Shown here one piece after another: positions 13,706 through 16,430 of a DNA stretch of 16,430 nucleotides; the stretch's first letter is position 1, and each line of letters opens with the position of its first letter. Position numbers and translations under genes: made by a program. Under the pieces are notes generated by a model that was not told the DNA's origin, searched no databases, and saw only the letters and a program-made list of their open reading frames with translations. The stretch comes from an uncultured Atopobiaceae bacterium (lineage in GTDB: Bacteria > Actinomycetota > Coriobacteriia > Coriobacteriales > Atopobiaceae), in assembly GCA_905235165.1 (NCBI GenBank), contig CAJOKK010000047.1, positions 1 to 16,430 of the forward strand. Reading direction: 5' to 3'.

Positions 13706-14089
13706 ATGCAAGACGACAACTGCATCTTCTGCAAGATCGCAAAGGGAGAGGTGCCCACCAACAAGGTCTACGAGGATGACGTGTGCATCGCCTTCCGCGA
13801 TACCGAGCCGCTTATGCCCACGCATGTGCTCATCATCCCCAAGGACCACTATCGCGACATTGCCGACAACGTGCCGCCCGAGATCCTTGGCCACTGCTTC
13901 AGCGTGGTGAAGACGATTGCGGAGCAGGAGAAGCTCGACAACGGCTTCCGCATCCTCGTCAACACGGGCGACGACGCGAGCCAGAGCGTCAAGCACTTCC
14001 ACATCCATATCCTCGGCGGCGGCCATATGCCGCGCCCGAACGACCAGGACTGGGGCGAGTTCGCCACCAACGCGAGCAAGTTCCACTAA
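13706..14089 (+). CDS. HIT family nucleotide-binding protein (Hint-like)
   Basis: HIT proteins of this branch hydrolyse nucleoside phosphoramidates or related nucleotide conjugates; the physiological substrate is usually unknown. The 127-residue protein begins DDNCIFCKIAKGE, the standard start of bacterial Hint-type members. It continues with AFRDTEPLMPTHVLIIPK and an NGFRILVNTG strand, and ends with the catalytic triad motif HFHIH at 97-101 followed by ILGGG. The ATG at 13706 has GAGGGGAG 4 bases upstream and fits the family N-terminus. Longer in-frame starts would add unrelated residues. It is a single-gene unit, divergent from fhs and facing the HAD gene across a long hairpin. Confidence 0.93.
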   Translation: MQDDNCIFCKIAKGEVPTNKVYEDDVCIAFRDTEPLMPTHVLIIPKDHYRDIADNVPPEILGHCFSVVKTIAEQEKLDNGFRILVNTGDDASQSVKHFHIHILGGGHMPRPNDQDWGEFATNASKFH

Positions 14090-14125
14090 GGAACTCGACT
14101 GGCTACCACAGCTTCGCAACGCTCA

Positions 14126-14187
14126 GGGGGAGCCTCCCGAGCGCCTTTCCAGAGCTGACCTCTGGCAGGCGCTCGGGAGGCTCCCCC
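14126..14187. terminator. very long hairpin, probable bidirectional terminator
   Basis: A 20-bp perfect inverted repeat (14126-14145 with 14168-14187) contains a further 6-bp stem CCAGAG/CTCTGG inside it, so nearly the whole 62 bases fold back. It lies between the convergent HIT and HAD genes, 36 bases after the HIT stop. On the plus strand only ATTTC follows, so the U tract is poor. A smaller GGGCC/GGCCC stem lies just to the right, near 14195-14210. Confidence 0.65.
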
Positions 14188-14232
14188 ATTTCAAGGGCCT
14201 ATTTGGGCCCGAGGCGCAAACGCAGGCGGCGA

Positions 14233-15087
14233 TTAGGACCAGTCGGAAGGCACGAGCTCTCCCCCATGGGCAGCCAGCGACTCAAGCACCTCGGCAACGC
14301 CGTCATCCGAGCAGGCGCCGATGACATAGCGAGCCGCCTCCCGCGCCTCCTCGAGACCGTCTGCCGGGCAGAAGGTGTTGGTGAGCGTTCGCAGCATCGT
14401 GAGGTCGTTATGGGAGTCGCCAAAGTAGGCCACCTCATCCGGGCTCACCCCAAGGTGCTTCTCGATAACCGGAAGGGCGCTCAGCTTTGACCAGCCCTTC
14501 TCCACGACATCAAAGTCCTGGGGAGCGGAACGCAAGAAGTCGAGTCCCGGGCAGGCCGCAGACAGGCGCTCGTGGAGCTCGTCCGCCTCGATCTGGGCCT
14601 CGTCAAAGAGGATGGCCGTCGTAGAGATTCCCTCGGGCGGAATCGGGAAGTTGCCACCCGTAAAGCTCCTGCCCGACTTGGCAACGAGGCGCTCGAGCTG
14701 CTCCTCCGTCACGCCCGTGGTGCCAAACTCCGGTCTGCCATGCCCGCTCTCGTCAGTCGGCAGATAGAAGTAGAGAACCGCGCCGGGAATATCGAGCAGC
14801 ACGCGCGAAAGCTCACAGAGCAGGTCGTAGGGCATGAGCCGACGAAACACGAGCTCCCCGTCAACAAAGACATGCTTGCCGCCCGCGAGGATTCCCGTCG
14901 AGACACAGCTCTCGTCACCCTTGAAGTACTCCACCAGCTGGGCGTGCTCGCGGCCGCTCGACGGACCGAAATGGATGCCCGCATCAGCCAGGGCGTGGAT
15001 CGCGTGAATTGTCCTGTCAGACACGCAGTCCTGCCCAAAGGGAACGATCGTCCCGTCCATATCGCACAGCACAAGCTTGATGGCCAT
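14233..15087 (-). CDS. Cof-type HAD superfamily phosphatase
   Basis: HAD type IIB phosphatases remove phosphate from sugar phosphates, nucleotides or cofactors such as pyridoxal phosphate and FMN. The 284-residue protein has motif I DMDGT with the nucleophile Asp9 and general acid Asp11, motif II around Ser43/Ser44 in GPSSGR, the type IIB cap domain at about 85-190, motif III Lys201 in EKGWSK, and motif IV GDSHND with Asp224 and Asp228. All catalytic residues are present, so it should be active. The substrate cannot be told from the sequence. AAAGGATGG precedes the ATG. A strong terminator separates it from the upstream membrane protein gene, so it probably has its own promoter in the short gap at 15088-15120 or depends on read-through. 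Confidence 0.9.
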   Translation of the reverse strand: MAIKLVLCDMDGTIVPFGQDCVSDRTIHAIHALADAGIHFGPSSGREHAQLVEYFKGDESCVSTGILAGGKHVFVDGELVFRRLMPYDLLCELSRVLLDIPGAVLYFYLPTDESGHGRPEFGTTGVTEEQLERLVAKSGRSFTGGNFPIPPEGISTTAILFDEAQIEADELHERLSAACPGLDFLRSAPQDFDVVEKGWSKLSALPVIEKHLGVSPDEVAYFGDSHNDLTMLRTLTNTFCPADGLEEAREAARYVIGACSDDGVAEVLESLAAHGGELVPSDWS

Positions 15088-15120
15088 TCATCCATCCTTT
15101 CAAGAAGGGTCACGATTGAG

Positions 15121-15157
15121 AAAACGGCAGCATTGTCCCTCATGGACAATGCTGCCG
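15121..15157 (-). terminator. Rho-independent terminator of the AI-2E family gene
   Basis: A 14-bp perfect stem (15125-15138 with 15144-15157) and a 5-base loop are followed on the minus strand by TTTTCTC. It starts 26 bases after the stop of the membrane protein gene. The stem is strong enough to separate this gene from the HAD gene. Confidence 0.85.
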
Positions 15158-15182
15158 CAAATGGTTGCTAAAAGTTGGCGTC

Positions 15183-16361
15183 CTACAGGTCCTTCTCGTC
15201 AACGGAAAGCGTCTTGGGATCGTCCAAGCCCGCGATGACCTTCCCGACGGAAGAGACGTCCGCAAGTTCCGCCTCGCGCTTCTCAAGCCAACGCTCAAGC
15301 TGAATCTTCAGGAAGGCTGCGGACGGAACGGAAACGAGCATGCCGGCAAGTCCACCAATGCTACCACCCACGATCAAGGCGATCACGACAACCAGGGGAT
15401 GCACCTCAACGGTATGCGAAAGCAGGCGCGGATTGATGAAGTTGGCATCGACGAACATGATGATCGAGAGCGCGATGAGACCGGCAATGAGCCTTCCGAC
15501 ATCACCTTCGGCCAGGCAGATGAGGATGGTCGTGAGGAAGCCCACGGGACCACCCACGTAGGGAATGAGATTGCCAAGGCCGGTAAACAAGCCGATGAGC
15601 GGGCCATAGGGAACGCCGATGATGGAGTAGATGAGCGACGTCAGGGTGCCCACGGTAAGGGCGTCGACGAACTGCCCGCGGATGTAGCCGCTGAAGGCAT
15701 TGTTGGCATCCTCGATGTAGGTGCTCAGGTCGGGACCAAGGTACTCACCGAAGCAGGCGTAGAACACGCGCTTGACGTACTGCCAAACGCGTTGTCCGTC
15801 CAGCAAGAAGTAAATGGCGAAGATGATGGAGAAGATGATGCGACTGAAGACGTTCGTCACCTGGCCAAAGGTGCTAAAGAGCTTGGAGGTGTTGCTCATA
15901 TCGGTAAGGCCGAACTGCTCAACAAGCTTGAGGATGTTCTGACCGAGCTTCGTGATGTCGCCCTCGGCGTTGGCCCACATCTCACGCAGGGTGTCAAAAT
16001 TGACGCTCTCGAGGCTATGGGTAATAACGATCACCAAGGTAAAGGCGAAGGCGAGGACAATCAGCAACACTCCCACGACGGTAAGCGCCACCGAAACATT
16101 AAGGCGGCTCCTGGGATTGTCAACCATGACATTGTGTTCCTCGAGCCAGTCAGAGAGCCTTCGGACAAGCGGCAGCAAGAGGTAGCAGATGAGGGCGCCG
16201 TAGACAATTGGCGCACCGACGTCGGTAATCAGGTCCCAAGCCTTGGAAAAAAAGCCCCCCGAATTGATCAGTACGAGGGCTAATGCAAGCGTCACCAAGA
16301 CGGTAACCGAACTATAGGCGCAGATCTTCACATACTTGGAATCGTATTCGAGCCGCTTCAC
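15183..16361 (-). CDS. AI-2E family (PerM-like) membrane transporter
   Basis: The family (DUF20) was named for a proposed role in export of the autoinducer AI-2, and some members are cation/proton antiporters, so the substrate here is open. The 392-residue length is typical. Two hydrophobic segments lie near residues 17-34 and 45-65, one at about 88-115, then a soluble region of about 60 residues. A C-terminal membrane block follows with the signature GNLIPYVGGPVG, IMFVDANFINPRLL, and HPLVVVIALIVGGSIGGLAGMLVSVP. The tail after residue 355 is charged and probably cytoplasmic. The start is a GTG at 16361 with only a weak purine-rich site. An in-frame stop at 16392-16394 limits any extension, and no ATG is available nearby. 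Confidence 0.9.
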   Translation of the reverse strand: MKRLEYDSKYVKICAYSSVTVLVTLALALVLINSGGFFSKAWDLITDVGAPIVYGALICYLLLPLVRRLSDWLEEHNVMVDNPRSRLNVSVALTVVGVLLIVLAFAFTLVIVITHSLESVNFDTLREMWANAEGDITKLGQNILKLVEQFGLTDMSNTSKLFSTFGQVTNVFSRIIFSIIFAIYFLLDGQRVWQYVKRVFYACFGEYLGPDLSTYIEDANNAFSGYIRGQFVDALTVGTLTSLIYSIIGVPYGPLIGLFTGLGNLIPYVGGPVGFLTTILICLAEGDVGRLIAGLIALSIIMFVDANFINPRLLSHTVEVHPLVVVIALIVGGSIGGLAGMLVSVPSAAFLKIQLERWLEKREAELADVSSVGKVIAGLDDPKTLSVDEKDL

Positions 16362-16399
16362 GTGAGGTCTCTTTCTCTCAGAGAGCTTTTGCTATTCCG

Positions 16400-16406
16400 T
16401 ATAATA
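16400..16406. promoter_or_regulatory. possible -10 box near the window end, readable on both strands
   Basis: The small palindrome GTATAATAC gives a perfect TATAAT on the plus strand (16400-16405) and TATTAT on the minus strand (16401-16406), about 40 bases before the AI-2E family start. Neither strand shows a good -35 hexamer at normal spacing, and the minus-strand -35 region falls at the very end of the window. Confidence 0.3.
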
Positions 16407-16430
16407 CGCAATTGCAAAGCGCCTCTCTAC

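Overview
The window looks like chromosomal DNA from a GC-rich, anaerobic, Gram-positive actinobacterium of the class Coriobacteriia (Olsenella/Collinsella/Atopobium-like). The evidence is the high GC content, strong AGGAGG-type ribosome binding sites, a lipobox lipoprotein, and a folate/formate one-carbon cluster typical of fermentative anaerobes. The placement is inferred from gene content and protein style, not from a marker gene. There are no rRNA or tRNA genes, insertion sequences, phage genes or CRISPR arrays.

Layout. Positions 168-1575 (+) hold thyA and folA, a thymidylate synthase/dihydrofolate reductase pair. Positions 1647-3251 (-) hold a lipoprotein with a low-complexity acidic tail and a short protein derived from the PLP-dependent Cys/Met-metabolism family that has lost the catalytic lysine. 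Positions 3339-5102 (-) are thrS, encoding a threonyl-tRNA synthetase without the N-terminal TGS domain. Positions 5103-5430 are intergenic and carry two near-identical 41-bp palindromic elements in opposite orientation. Positions 5431-5862 (-) encode a small membrane protein with a double zinc ribbon, and 6056-6982 (-) encode a secreted GH25 muramidase. Positions 7093-13384 (-) are a probable folate/formate operon, in transcription order fhs, fchA, folD, folE, a formate/nitrite channel gene and folC. Position 13706 onward (+) is a HIT-family protein. It converges across a very long hairpin on a Cof-type HAD phosphatase (-, 14233-15087). The window ends with an AI-2E-family membrane protein (-, 15183-16361).

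How the genes work together. The channel can move formate across the membrane. Fhs ligates formate to tetrahydrofolate, FchA and FolD convert formyl-THF through methenyl-THF to methylene-THF, FolC polyglutamylates the cofactor, and at the other end of the window ThyA uses methylene-THF to make dTMP while FolA regenerates THF. Two features make this pathway unusual. FolD has Ala and Phe where the cyclohydrolase Lys and its Gln partner normally sit, which suggests that FchA supplies the cyclohydrolase step. folE, the first gene of de novo pterin synthesis, is split by a frameshift in the middle of the reading frame.

The strongest unexplained DNA structure is the pair of inverted 41-bp palindromes at 5229-5346, which resembles a REP/BIME-type extragenic repeat. 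I found no clearly new defence or mobile system. The most interesting items are this repeat pair, the lysine-less PLP-fold protein, the altered FolD beside FchA, and the broken folE.
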